This document shows positions 8,914-16,519 of a stretch of 64,000 nucleotides of DNA, one piece after another. The first letter of the stretch is position 1, and every line of letters begins with the position of its first letter. A program made the position numbers and the translations under genes. Source of the DNA: Pseudomonadota bacterium (GTDB lineage: Bacteria; Pseudomonadota; Alphaproteobacteria; Azospirillales; Azospirillaceae); NCBI GenBank assembly GCA_023423695.1, contig JAFAFA010000101.1:1-64000 (forward strand), in the 5' to 3' direction. The notes below the pieces were generated by a model. The model did no database searches and had not been told where the DNA came from. It saw only the letters and a program-made list of their open reading frames with translations.

Positions 8914-9003
8914 GGATGGGTGGCAGAGCGGTTGAATGCACCGCACTCGAAATGCGGCATACCCTCACGGGTATCGGGAGTTCGAATCTCCCCCCATCCG
9001 CCA
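8914..9003 (+). tRNA. tRNA-Ser(CGA)
   Basis: 90-nt class II tRNA. The acceptor stem GGATGGG pairs with CCCATCC. The anticodon stem CCGCA/TGCGG encloses a CTCGAAA loop with anticodon CGA at 8948-8950. A long variable arm (ATACCCTCACGGGTAT) follows, and the T-loop is TTCGAAT. CCA is encoded. Its 3' end is the attachment site of the adjacent integrated element; the tRNA is left intact. Confidence 0.97.
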
Positions 9004-9005
9004 TT
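8987..9005. repeat. attL-like core repeat
   Basis: Left copy of the 19-bp direct repeat, covering the 3' end of tRNA-Ser including CCA plus TT. The match to 17345-17363 is exact; the bases on either side differ. Confidence 0.88.
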
Positions 9006-9060
9006 AATCTTCCTCACCTTGGAAGATCAATAAGTTACTGAAATCCCAGCGGTATCACGG

Positions 9061-9092
9061 CCTGACTGCTACAGCGATATGCTACAGTCAGG
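9061..9092. promoter_or_regulatory. inverted and direct repeats ahead of the integrase
   Basis: CCTGACT (9061-9067) and AGTCAGG (9086-9092) form an inverted repeat, and GCTACAG occurs twice (9068-9074 and 9081-9087), 13 bp apart. They sit directly before the integrase ATG, as expected for an operator or an arm-type or excisionase site. Function is inferred. Confidence 0.4.
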
Positions 9093-9094
9093 GT

Positions 9095-10789
9095 ATGAAC
9101 GTGCCGCGACACACCCGCCTTCATCGACGTAACGGAACCTACTATCTCCGGGCCGCCGTCCCTGAAGAGCTACGCCCCGCCTACGGCAAATCGGAAGTCT
9201 GGAAGAGCCTTCGCACGAAGGACCCGAAGGAAGCCGCGCGGCTGGTGAAGGTCGAAAGCCTCAAAGTCGATCTGGAATTTGAAGCACTGCGGAAGCGGCT
9301 TGCCGGGCCTGTTGCCACTGTGGCCGGTTTGGATGCGGCTGAAGCTGAACGCCTAGCCGCTATGTGGCTGGCTGAAGAATTGGCGTTGGATGAAGATGTC
9401 CGCCGTTCGGGCATGGATGACGACGCATACGACGAACAAGATTTCATCATCAAACAGATGGACGAGCTATCCCGCCGCGATCTAGCGCAGGGCAACCGTC
9501 AGCGTGTCGTGCATATCGCTGAGGATTTCGCCTATCGGCAGGGAATGGCGGTTTCCGCCGGAACCCCTGAGTTCGAGCGGCTAACCTTCTCGTTCCTGAA
9601 GGCGCAGGTGAAGCTTAAAGACCTTCTCCGCGCCCGCCATGATGGTGAAGTGGTGGATACGCCAGCGGTCCCCAGCTTGGCACCCAAGGGCCTTACCATG
9701 TCCAAGCTCATAGAGCGGTACATGCAGGACCCGGCAAGGGCGAAGCTCTCCGAGAAGACCAAGGACGGCTATAAGGTGATCTTCCGCCTTCTGACGGAGG
9801 CAATCGGCCCAGAGAAGCCGGTGCGGTCTATCAGCCGTGAAGATTGCCGCGCCTTGCGTGACCTGTTGGTAGCCATGCCGCCGAACGCAACGAAGCGGTT
9901 CCCGAACGCCACAATTCAGGAAGTCGTAGAGATTGCCAAGGCTAGGGGCCTGCCTGCCATATCGGCAGGGTCCGTCAATAGCTACCTGAACAATCTATCC
10001 TCGATCTTCAACTATGCGGTTGAGGAAGAGTATATGGACAAGAACCCCGCAAAGGGGCTTCAGGTGGCGGAGAACGTCAAGAAGAAGGACAAGAAGCACC
10101 CCTTCACCATGGATCAACTGAAGGCCATCTTCAACGCCCCGCTCTATACGGGGTGCCTGAACGATGGCAACGGCTATGCCACCCCCGGAAACGTTCGGCC
10201 CCGCGGTGGACGCTTCTGGGTGCCCCTGCTGTCCCTGTTCACGGGGATGCGGCTGAATGAGTGCTGCCAGCTTGACGTTACGGACGTGAAGACGCTGGAC
10301 GGCGTGGCCTGCATCCTTATCCGGGAAGACAGTGAAGGCGCTGGCGATGACGGCGACCGTAAGCGGGTGAAGTCTGAAGCCGGTGAACGCTTCGTTCCCG
10401 TCCATCCCGAGTTGGAGCGGTTGGGGTTCCTGGCCCATGTAGCCGCTATGCAGAAGAAGGAAGAGAAGCGGATATTCCCGGACCTTCTGGCGGGGGCAAA
10501 CGGCTATTATTCTGACCCGTTCTCAAAGTGGTTCCGCCGCTTTCTAGATAAGACAGGCGCCAATGAGGGCAAGGTGTCCTTTCACAGCTTCCGCCATAAC
10601 TATCGGGACGCTCTCCGTGAAGCCGATATATCACGGGAGCGTGTTCGCGCCCTTGGTGGCTGGACTGACGGCGGCGGGGCGGAAGATATTTACGGGAAGG
10701 GGCTGAAGGCTTCCACTCTCCGGGCGGAGATTGAGAAGGTCGCTTATCCAGAGTTGGACCTTTCCCACCTATACCCTGGCAAGGCGTAA
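9095..10789 (+). CDS. site-specific tyrosine recombinase/integrase
   Basis: 564-aa phage-type integrase. The N-terminus (RRNGTYYLRAAVPEELRPAYG, SLRTKDPKEAARL) is the short arm-binding-like domain common in proteobacterial integrases. A core-binding region at about residues 200-330 follows. The catalytic domain shows the first Arg in LFTGMRLNECCQL, HSFRHNYRD (HxxR), GGWTD (His/Trp position) and the nucleophile Tyr in EDIYGKG. It should integrate and excise the element at the tRNA-Ser 3' end, to which it is adjacent and from which it reads inward. No excisionase was identified, though several small genes downstream are unassigned. Confidence 0.93.
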   Translation: MNVPRHTRLHRRNGTYYLRAAVPEELRPAYGKSEVWKSLRTKDPKEAARLVKVESLKVDLEFEALRKRLAGPVATVAGLDAAEAERLAAMWLAEELALDEDVRRSGMDDDAYDEQDFIIKQMDELSRRDLAQGNRQRVVHIAEDFAYRQGMAVSAGTPEFERLTFSFLKAQVKLKDLLRARHDGEVVDTPAVPSLAPKGLTMSKLIERYMQDPARAKLSEKTKDGYKVIFRLLTEAIGPEKPVRSISREDCRALRDLLVAMPPNATKRFPNATIQEVVEIAKARGLPAISAGSVNSYLNNLSSIFNYAVEEEYMDKNPAKGLQVAENVKKKDKKHPFTMDQLKAIFNAPLYTGCLNDGNGYATPGNVRPRGGRFWVPLLSLFTGMRLNECCQLDVTDVKTLDGVACILIREDSEGAGDDGDRKRVKSEAGERFVPVHPELERLGFLAHVAAMQKKEEKRIFPDLLAGANGYYSDPFSKWFRRFLDKTGANEGKVSFHSFRHNYRDALREADISRERVRALGGWTDGGGAEDIYGKGLKASTLRAEIEKVAYPELDLSHLYPGKA

Positions 10790-10862
10790 GGCCTGTAAGG
10801 CGCTGGCGACTCGATACAGCGGCCATTCCCAGCGCCGCTACCCTGGTAGCTGACAGGCTGCC

Positions 10863-10884
10863 GGGGCGACTCAGTGAGTCCCCC
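10863..10884. repeat. short palindrome downstream of the integrase
   Basis: GGGG-C-GACTCA-G-TGAGTC-CCCC is a near-perfect palindrome between the convergent integrase and repeat-protein genes. A related GGGGACTC occurs at about 10934. There is no T-run, so it may be a weak bidirectional terminator or a protein-binding site. Confidence 0.3.
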
Positions 10885-10948
10885 GCGGCCCGCTCCGTGC
10901 CTTGCCGCGATAACTAAGAAGCGCCATCCGCAGGGGACTCGCTCACTA

Positions 10949-12073
10949 TCAGAAGCTCGTCGCCAACACACTTGCTGCGTACGACCGGCCCTCGCTGTAG
11001 CCATGCTGAACAAAATGCGCGAGTGGATCGACACCAGCCCGCGCTACATCGGGGTTCTTCGTGAGGTAGCTGCTTGTGGAGAAGGTAAGGCTAGGGTCAC
11101 GGCCTTCTCTCCACCCGTAGCGATCATAATGTTCCAACGGGTTTATTCCCGAGGCACGGACATCGGCGTTATGTTCAAGGTAGAAGCCAGTGTCAAACCA
11201 AGGGTTCGGGTCGCGGGCTTCCTGCCAACCGAAATCCTTGAAGTGCTGGGCAGGATCGACATTCGTAGCCGCAATGTCAGGGTTCGATGCCCGGTAGAAT
11301 GTTTCATCAACAAGCGGATTGGTCTTGCTTACCGTGTGGTTATAAATTACGGGTGCCGGATTGGTGACGCTATTGCGGCCATCTTTCCCAACATCTTCAG
11401 TGAGGCTGAAGTTGACCTGATGGGCTTTGAAATCGTCGTAAATCCAGAATATGTATTGTCCCGATACAGCGGGTTGGAAGCTTACATTCGTCGTTCCCGC
11501 CCCCGTCGCACTTAACTGGTAGCCTGCCCCATCATAAAGCCAAATGTCCGCGGAAGACGTGCCGCCGGTTAGGCTGGCCCGGTAACTGGAGTCGCTGCGT
11601 AGGCTAGCGATAACGAACGAGTGATCTAGATCGTACGTGAACGCCTGCGTTCCCTCGTTCTCATAAGTCGTTGATTTGGAGGCGCCAAGGCTGATGTAGC
11701 TGCGGTTAGGCCATGCAACTAGGTTCATCACCGTGCTTGGGACACTGGTGATCCTCTGCGAATAGTCCAAAGCGGGATTGCTGAACGTCGTAAGCTGGGT
11801 GGTCGGGATCGTGCTTGTAGACGTGGTTCCCGTAGTCCCCGTGGTTGACGTGACGGAAGTCGAGGTGCCGCCCGTGGAGGTGGTTATAGTCGTGCTAACC
11901 GTTGCGGTTCCGCCGTCGCTTGAGAGCGTTCCCGGCTTCCCTGTAAAAGGGTTGACGTTACCATCCGTTGACCAGTTGTCGCTTGTGGTGCTGTTCGGGT
12001 TCGTTTGGTAGTGACCTTTCACATACGTACCGTCTTTACGGTAATAGCCTTTTACCCAATGATAGCTCGCCAT
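10949..12073 (-). CDS. tandem-repeat surface/secreted-type protein, element cargo
   Basis: 374 aa from the ATG at 12073, chosen because GGGGAAAGAA precedes it; the frame is open 35 codons upstream. The N-terminus (HWVKGYYRKDGTYVKGHY, NVNPFTGKPGT) is a short motif I have seen in many small bacterial proteins. Then come a Ser/Thr/Gly-rich linker (about residues 50-95) and a beta-rich middle with a PPC-like end (TNVSFQPAVSGQYIFWIY). Three repeats of about 37 residues close the protein, each of the form YLxxNPDVxxxGxxPLxHYxxxGWxEGRD. Such repeats occur in RTX/surface proteins. There is no classical signal peptide, so export would need a type I-like or other route. It is the only clear cargo-type gene in the element and reads opposite to the integrase. 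Confidence 0.8.
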   Translation of the reverse strand: MASYHWVKGYYRKDGTYVKGHYQTNPNSTTSDNWSTDGNVNPFTGKPGTLSSDGGTATVSTTITTSTGGTSTSVTSTTGTTGTTSTSTIPTTQLTTFSNPALDYSQRITSVPSTVMNLVAWPNRSYISLGASKSTTYENEGTQAFTYDLDHSFVIASLRSDSSYRASLTGGTSSADIWLYDGAGYQLSATGAGTTNVSFQPAVSGQYIFWIYDDFKAHQVNFSLTEDVGKDGRNSVTNPAPVIYNHTVSKTNPLVDETFYRASNPDIAATNVDPAQHFKDFGWQEARDPNPWFDTGFYLEHNADVRASGINPLEHYDRYGWREGRDPSLTFSTSSYLTKNPDVARAGVDPLAHFVQHGYSEGRSYAASVLATSF

Positions 12074-12275
12074 TTCTTTCCCCGATCCAGTGTTCGGCTG
12101 CGGTTCAGGGCAATGGTTCGATTGCAAACCATTGCTCGGCCGCGTTGACGCCTTCGATTTATTCTCTACCTCACACATTTAGGGGTAGGGCGGACACGGT
12201 GCAAAGAGCGCGTTGTGACGCATTGCTGCATCAAATCGATTGCGCTGTTACAAACGCTTAACACGCTGTGGTTTA

Positions 12276-12755
12276 GTGCGGGCAACTCCCGGCCGCGAAG
12301 CCTTTGAGCGTATCCAGGCAACCGGCCGGATGATGCGCGAGGATTGGCGCTTGGTGGGTGAGGCCCTGTTGATTGGCCGTGCCGAATGCCTGTCAGAGAA
12401 AACCGGGAAGCTGAACAGTAAGCGGTTCGGGGAATGGTGCCAGTCTAACGGCCTTGGTGCTGTGGACCGGAAGACCCGTGCCGACGCTATGACGCTGGCC
12501 GAGGAATGGGAAAAGGTAATGGCTGCTGTGGGATCGTCCAACAGCACAAACCAGCCTACCGCGGTCCTTCGGGCCTACAAGAAAGCTACCGCCCTAGACG
12601 AACAAACCGCCGTGAAAGCCATGAAGTTCTATCGCATGGCCGACGCTGAATCAGCTTCCCAGGCGGAAACAGAAATGGCAGAACGCCCCACAAGGGATAC
12701 ACTAGGGTTTTCACCCTTGGGTTTTTCCTCCGTGACGTGCTGTAGTGCAAGGTGA
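12276..12755 (+). CDS. hypothetical protein of the element
   Basis: 159 aa from a GTG at 12276. Alternative starts are a TTG at 12240 and an ATG at 12330; no strong ribosome-binding site decides between them. The middle is a charged helical stretch (MREDWRLVGEALLIGRAECLSE, SKRFGEWCQSNGLGAVDRKTRADAMTLAEEWEKV) without membrane segments. It does not match a family I recognise. It lies upstream of two small phage-like regulatory genes. Confidence 0.6.
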   Translation: MRATPGREAFERIQATGRMMREDWRLVGEALLIGRAECLSEKTGKLNSKRFGEWCQSNGLGAVDRKTRADAMTLAEEWEKVMAAVGSSNSTNQPTAVLRAYKKATALDEQTAVKAMKFYRMADAESASQAETEMAERPTRDTLGFSPLGFSSVTCCSAR

Positions 12756-12785
12756 TTTATCAACCTAAAGCACACAGGCTAGCCC

Positions 12786-12956
12786 ATGCCTAGGTCACTT
12801 ACGAATACCCCGGCATTTCTCCAAGCCCTTGAAGACGTTGAGGCGCAGGAGTCTGCCACCGAAATAAACCCGGATGAAGCCGTTGTTCTCACCCTCTACT
12901 ACCGCGCCAAGCTGGCCCTGAAGGAGCGAGAGGTAACAGGGGCAACGCTCCACTGA
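12786..12956 (+). CDS. small hypothetical protein
   Basis: 56-aa ORF starting MPRSLTNTPAFLQALEDVEAQ and ending REVTGATLH. It lies 30 bp after the preceding gene, in the same direction, and has an acidic helical composition. There is no recognised family. It could be a small element-encoded regulator or excisionase-like protein, but no HTH is visible. Confidence 0.4.
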   Translation: MPRSLTNTPAFLQALEDVEAQESATEINPDEAVVLTLYYRAKLALKEREVTGATLH

Positions 12957-13035
12957 GCGGTAAGGCACGTTCCCGACCGCATCATCATCAGCGTTAGCAA
13001 AGCCAAACTAGCGTCAGGCGCGGCCATATAGGACC

Positions 13036-13545
13036 ATGACCAACGTTCAGACTTTCATGTTCGCCCTGCCGGCCGGAACCGCCACGATGCAGGTTCCCGT
13101 TCGCACTGTGGAGATTGACGGCGCTCCGTGGTTCGTGGCCGCTGACGTTTGCCGGTGCCTTGGGATTGGCTATGATCCTACGACCGGGAAGACGAACGCT
13201 TCGCCGTTCATGCCGCGCCTTGGTGATGATGAAAAGCGCGTCTTGAAGCGGCAGACTCGTTTTGCCGTCAAGCAAGGCGTGGGAACGGACAGTGAGAACC
13301 AAACTCTCTCTGACATCGGCGGCCCGAAGCTTGCCGCTGTGACCATCATTGCAGAGTCCGGCCTTTACAAGCTGGTGATGCGTTCCGACAAGCCCGAGGC
13401 CCGCAAGTTTCAGGATTGGGTGACGCGGGACGTGTTGCCCGCAATCCGCAAGGACGGCGGCTATATCATGGGTGAGGGAGGGAGGCCCATGGGCGCCCTC
13501 AGGGACTTGCTACAGCGTCCCCACCATTGCCCACTACCCATGTAG
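13036..13545 (+). CDS. BRO-family (Bro-N) antirepressor-like protein
   Basis: 169-aa protein. Residues about 15-125 match the Bro-N pattern: VRTVEIDGAPWFVAADVCRCLGI near the start, ESGLYKLVMRSDKPEARKFQDWVTRDVLPAIRKDGGYI near the end. Bro-N domains bind DNA and usually form the N-terminal half of phage antirepressors. The protein stops about 25 residues after Bro-N, so the usual C-terminal half is absent. The next gene is in the same frame, with two stops between, and has its own N-terminal domain. Confidence 0.88.
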   Translation: MTNVQTFMFALPAGTATMQVPVRTVEIDGAPWFVAADVCRCLGIGYDPTTGKTNASPFMPRLGDDEKRVLKRQTRFAVKQGVGTDSENQTLSDIGGPKLAAVTIIAESGLYKLVMRSDKPEARKFQDWVTRDVLPAIRKDGGYIMGEGGRPMGALRDLLQRPHHCPLPM

Positions 13546-13608
13546 CCACGCCAGCGCCAAGGGCCTTCAGCGAGTCACCCACGGGCTTCCTGAAAGACAC
13601 CCGCGACC

Positions 13609-14025
13609 ATGAATGACCTGATTTGCGTTACCGCCGTTGAAGGTGAACCCCGTGTTCTGGACACGGAGCTTGCGGCGGCCCTTGGTATGGAGCGGCTGAC
13701 CAACATTCGCGCCGTGATCGAAGCGAACCGGGCCGAACTTGAAGGCTTTGGGAATTTGCATTCGCAACGTGCAAATACCGGCAAGCGTGGCCGTCCCCCT
13801 ATCGCCTACTATCTGAACGAGGAACAGGCCCTTCTAGTCGCCATGTTCTCCCGTACCGACAAGGCGAAGGAGGTTCGGGCTACCTTGGTCCGGGTGTTCG
13901 CCGCGTATCGCCGCGGTGATCTGGTCCCGGCTGCCTCTGCCGCCCTGGAGTTCTGCATTCCCCAGACCTTCGCGGAAGCCCTGCGGCTTGCTGCGGACGA
14001 TGCCGCCCTGCTGGCGCTGACGTGA
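13609..14025 (+). CDS. Rha/P22AR-type phage regulatory protein
   Basis: 138-aa protein resembling the N-terminal domain of Rha/P22 antirepressor-type proteins. ELAAALGMERLTNIRAVIEANRAE is the predicted HTH region, and GRPPIAYYLNEEQALLVAMFSRTDKAKEVR with VRVFAAYRRGDL is the family-typical C-terminal part. It follows the Bro-N gene by 63 bp and probably shares its transcript. Together they suggest an antirepressor/control module retained from a temperate phage. Confidence 0.8.
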   Translation: MNDLICVTAVEGEPRVLDTELAAALGMERLTNIRAVIEANRAELEGFGNLHSQRANTGKRGRPPIAYYLNEEQALLVAMFSRTDKAKEVRATLVRVFAAYRRGDLVPAASAALEFCIPQTFAEALRLAADDAALLALT

Positions 14026-14062
14026 CTGAGGGGAAAAGTTGGTTCGTAAGTTATTATAGCCC

Positions 14063-14572
14063 TCAGGCTGCCAACACCTCCCTTTGCTCCCCCTGCCTCC
14101 GAAGCCTCGATACGGACACACCATTAACCGTATACCCAGACAACAGAGCTATTTCGGTGTTCGGTAGGTATCCATGGTCGCTAAGGAGATAATTCAATCG
14201 CCATTTCTTATTATCAATGTTGGAAACCGCTTCAGTGATCCCTGCATAGTCCAGACACCACCAGATATTATCCAACACCTCTTCATAGAAGACGGGGAAG
14301 ATGACCGTCGATTTATTCCCCTGGAACACCCCAGACCCCTTACCGGGGATGACGTTGTGACCATACTCAGCATGGAACACATTGTCCGGCACAAGTGCCC
14401 TTCGCTGTTGTCCGCCATAGGGAACCGTCTCTAGGAACCCGTGGTGATCCAAGAGCGCCCGGAGGGTGGAGTCGGCTATACCCCAGCGTTCCGCCATAGC
14501 GGCCACCGTAACGCCTTGCTTGTCCCGCCAGAGGGGTTCCCGGCGGAGAGTGGATATCTTCGGAATGTGCAT
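14063..14572 (-). CDS. helix-turn-helix protein of the element
   Basis: 169 aa from the ATG at 14572; AAAGGA lies shortly upstream, while the frame continues 58 codons further in sequence that looks non-coding. Two HTH-like segments are visible: GVTVAAMAERWGIADSTLRALLDHHG near the N-terminus and TEIALLSGYTVNGVSVSRLRRQ at the C-terminus. The middle is Trp/Tyr-rich (NIWWCLDYAGI). No named family is recognised. It reads against the antirepressor genes and may be the element's repressor or another DNA-binding factor. Confidence 0.6.
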   Translation of the reverse strand: MHIPKISTLRREPLWRDKQGVTVAAMAERWGIADSTLRALLDHHGFLETVPYGGQQRRALVPDNVFHAEYGHNVIPGKGSGVFQGNKSTVIFPVFYEEVLDNIWWCLDYAGITEAVSNIDNKKWRLNYLLSDHGYLPNTEIALLSGYTVNGVSVSRLRRQGEQREVLAA

Positions 14573-14990
14573 ATCGCTGTTTGTCCTTTGAGGTTGGGTT
14601 GACCCGCTTACCGGCTTATCCGGTGCCCTGGTCCTGAGAGGCGGCGTGTTGCCTCTTCTCTCAGGGTGGGGGAATTGCGGGTTCTCAAAGGGTGGTTGAA
14701 TTAGGTGCTGGCGTGGCCGGAGAGGTAAGCAGCGAACATCGGCCATTTCTAATCAGCGGATCGAACCGTCCCGCCAATAATCTTCCTGAAGACTAGAGAT
14801 ATCTATTGCGGCAAGGCTACTGCATGTCTGAGTGTGCATTGAGTAGGTGTTTTCTCTAACCTAGATTGCGCATATGCAAAGCCGGTCCCTGCTTGCCAAG
14901 GGTATCTCATATTCGCATGGTGCTTCCATTGCAGACGCCCGATTTGATACAGGCTCTGATTGATTAACAAACTTCTGAAGGACAACCCGT
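14573..14990. other. intergenic region between divergent element genes
   Basis: About 420 bp, AT-richer than the chromosome, between the HTH gene (leftward) and an unknown gene (rightward). It must hold both promoters. I see no convincing ORF, no tRNA and no strong inverted repeat. It is the likeliest operator region of the element. Confidence 0.5.
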
Positions 14991-15485
14991 ATGGCTCTAA
15001 GTGACGCATGTTCTGAATTCCTCAGCGACGTTGATGACGCAGCACGGCGGTTAGCAGTGGCCGTGCATGGGTATGCCGCTCCCGACTACCCGATCAAATA
15101 TGGTGAAGAAATAGACGCCCTCCGTCGCGCTTGTGCCAAAGTGGGAACGTCTCCCATTGATCCGGCAGCCCGCACTGAACTCATTCGCCTAGCGGCGGCG
15201 GTCCTTCTATATCACGATACGCCGCCTGATACTGAAGAGTTGTCCAAGCGAGAGGCAGAGATGACCGCACTTATTCGCCTTCTGCAAACTAATCTAACTG
15301 CCGAGGACAAAGCGGTCGTACCGGAAACGATTAAGGATGTGGTGGGGGATAATGAGCGCACTGGCCCTGCCGCCATCCGTCTCAAGCATATGCTGCAAAA
15401 GATCGGAAAGCCCTCGTACGACGTGGCAATCAAGGTGGTTAGCGACATTGCATCCGCAACGGCTAAGAGATTTCTCGGTCTTTGA
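14991..15485 (+). CDS. hypothetical protein of the element
   Basis: 164-aa, mostly helical protein. The ATG follows GAAGGACAACCCGT, a good ribosome-binding site. Segments such as LSDVDDAARRLAVAVHGY and LKHMLQKIGKPSYDVAIKVVSDIASATAKRFLGL suggest a soluble alpha-helical protein whose C-terminus may be amphipathic. There are no catalytic motifs and no recognised family. It lies 148 bp before the serine recombinase; that gap holds a repeat cluster beginning 11 bp after its stop. Confidence 0.65.
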   Translation: MALSDACSEFLSDVDDAARRLAVAVHGYAAPDYPIKYGEEIDALRRACAKVGTSPIDPAARTELIRLAAAVLLYHDTPPDTEELSKREAEMTALIRLLQTNLTAEDKAVVPETIKDVVGDNERTGPAAIRLKHMLQKIGKPSYDVAIKVVSDIASATAKRFLGL

Positions 15486-15495
15486 GTGTTCGCCT

Positions 15496-15625
15496 CCGTC
15501 CCAATAGACCACGGTCTAGCGAGTCGTCTCACGCCCACGCCCAAGCCGTCCCAATGAAATCCCTCTTGTTATTTTGGGACGGGGGAGCGATAACCTCTAA
15601 GGGTTCATTGAGACACTTGGGACGG
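15496..15625. promoter_or_regulatory. res-like cluster of four CCGTCCCAA motifs
   Basis: CCGTCCCAA occurs at 15496-15504 and 15546-15554, and its reverse complement TTGGGACGG at 15574-15582 and 15617-15625. The middle two face each other across 19 bp, a 37-bp inverted pair. The last copy ends 8 bp before the recombinase ATG. This architecture is typical of the multi-subsite res region that a resolvase binds and by which it represses its own gene. The assignment is inferred from position and symmetry. Confidence 0.65.
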
Positions 15626-15633
15626 AATAGGCC

Positions 15634-16191
15634 ATGTTGATCGGCTACGCTCGCACTAGCACCCTCGACCAGAAGGCCGGCATTGAGGCACAGGTCCGTG
15701 ACCTTCAGGCCGTAGGGTGCGAGAGGCTGTTTCAGGAACAGGTGTCCTCTGTGGACGTGGCGAACCGGGAACAGCTTGCCATTGCCCTCGACTTCATCCG
15801 GGAAGGGGATGCCCTGGTGGTGACGAAGCTCGACCGCTTGGCCCGTTCCGTCGCCCACCTGATGACGATCCTCGACGCCCTGAAGGCCAAGGGCGCTTCC
15901 CTGCGCATCCTGAACATGGGGATCGACACCAGCACCCCCACCGGCAAGCTGATGCTGACTATGCTTGGTGGCGTGGCGGAATTTGAGCGGGATATCATGC
16001 TTGAACGCCAGCGGGAGGGTATCGCCAAGGCCAAGGCTGAGGGGAAGTATAAGGGACGCAAGCCCACGGCACAGGCCAAGGCGGAAGACGTGATGGCCCT
16101 GAAGGCGCAGGGCGTGGGTGCCAGTGAGATAGCCAAGCGACTCGGCATCGGCCGTGCGAGCGTCTACCGCATCCTTGGTTCCGACACCTGA
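15634..16191 (+). CDS. serine recombinase (resolvase/invertase family)
   Basis: 185-aa small serine recombinase. The N-terminal catalytic domain starts LIGYARTSTLDQ with the nucleophile Ser at about residue 9. It contains LVVTKLDRLARS and LMLTMLGGVAEFERDIMLERQREGI (long E helix). The C-terminal HTH is LKAQGVGASEIAKRLGIGRASVYRIL. It is the expected length for Tn3-resolvase/Hin-type enzymes. A cluster of inverted motifs lies directly upstream and probably is its binding site. It could resolve dimers of an excised circular form or invert a segment; no second recombination site was found by eye. Confidence 0.93.
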   Translation: MLIGYARTSTLDQKAGIEAQVRDLQAVGCERLFQEQVSSVDVANREQLAIALDFIREGDALVVTKLDRLARSVAHLMTILDALKAKGASLRILNMGIDTSTPTGKLMLTMLGGVAEFERDIMLERQREGIAKAKAEGKYKGRKPTAQAKAEDVMALKAQGVGASEIAKRLGIGRASVYRILGSDT

Positions 16192-16519
16192 ACCACAGGG
16201 CAGGGCAGGGCGGTAGGAGTCCCAAGGGACCGGAAGATACTGTCTGCCCTCCCCCGGCCCTTCGGAAAACCGACTTCAAAGAATGGGGCTTTAGGGCTGT
16301 TGGTTAGTTGTTGTTCCGGCCCTTCACGGTGGGGAAGCCCCTTGGATTGTCGGAAGGGACTCCCTGCACCCCCCGGCCCCCTTTGATCTTCGGTTCCCCG
16401 AGAGGGGGCACTGTTCCGTAAATCGGCCCCCACCGGGGGGAGACGCGGCGCCCGTCCGAACCGCCAGCGCCTAATTCAACCACCCTTAGAGACTAACAAC
16501 GTCCTAAGGATTAACGGGC
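16192..16519. other. intergenic region, no gene seen
   Basis: About 330 bp between the recombinase and the HNH-like gene. It is C/G-tract rich (CCCCCCGGCCCCC-type runs) with no plausible ORF or RNA gene. No further copy of the CCGTCCCAA motif was found in it. Confidence 0.4.

Noticed and set aside
13036..14025. One antirepressor gene broken by a stop
   Set aside because: The two parts are in the same frame, but two stops lie between them and each has its own complete N-terminal DNA-binding domain, so they are separate genes.
16192..16519. Second res or hix site
   Set aside because: No further CCGTCCCAA copy or convincing inverted site was found in this gap.
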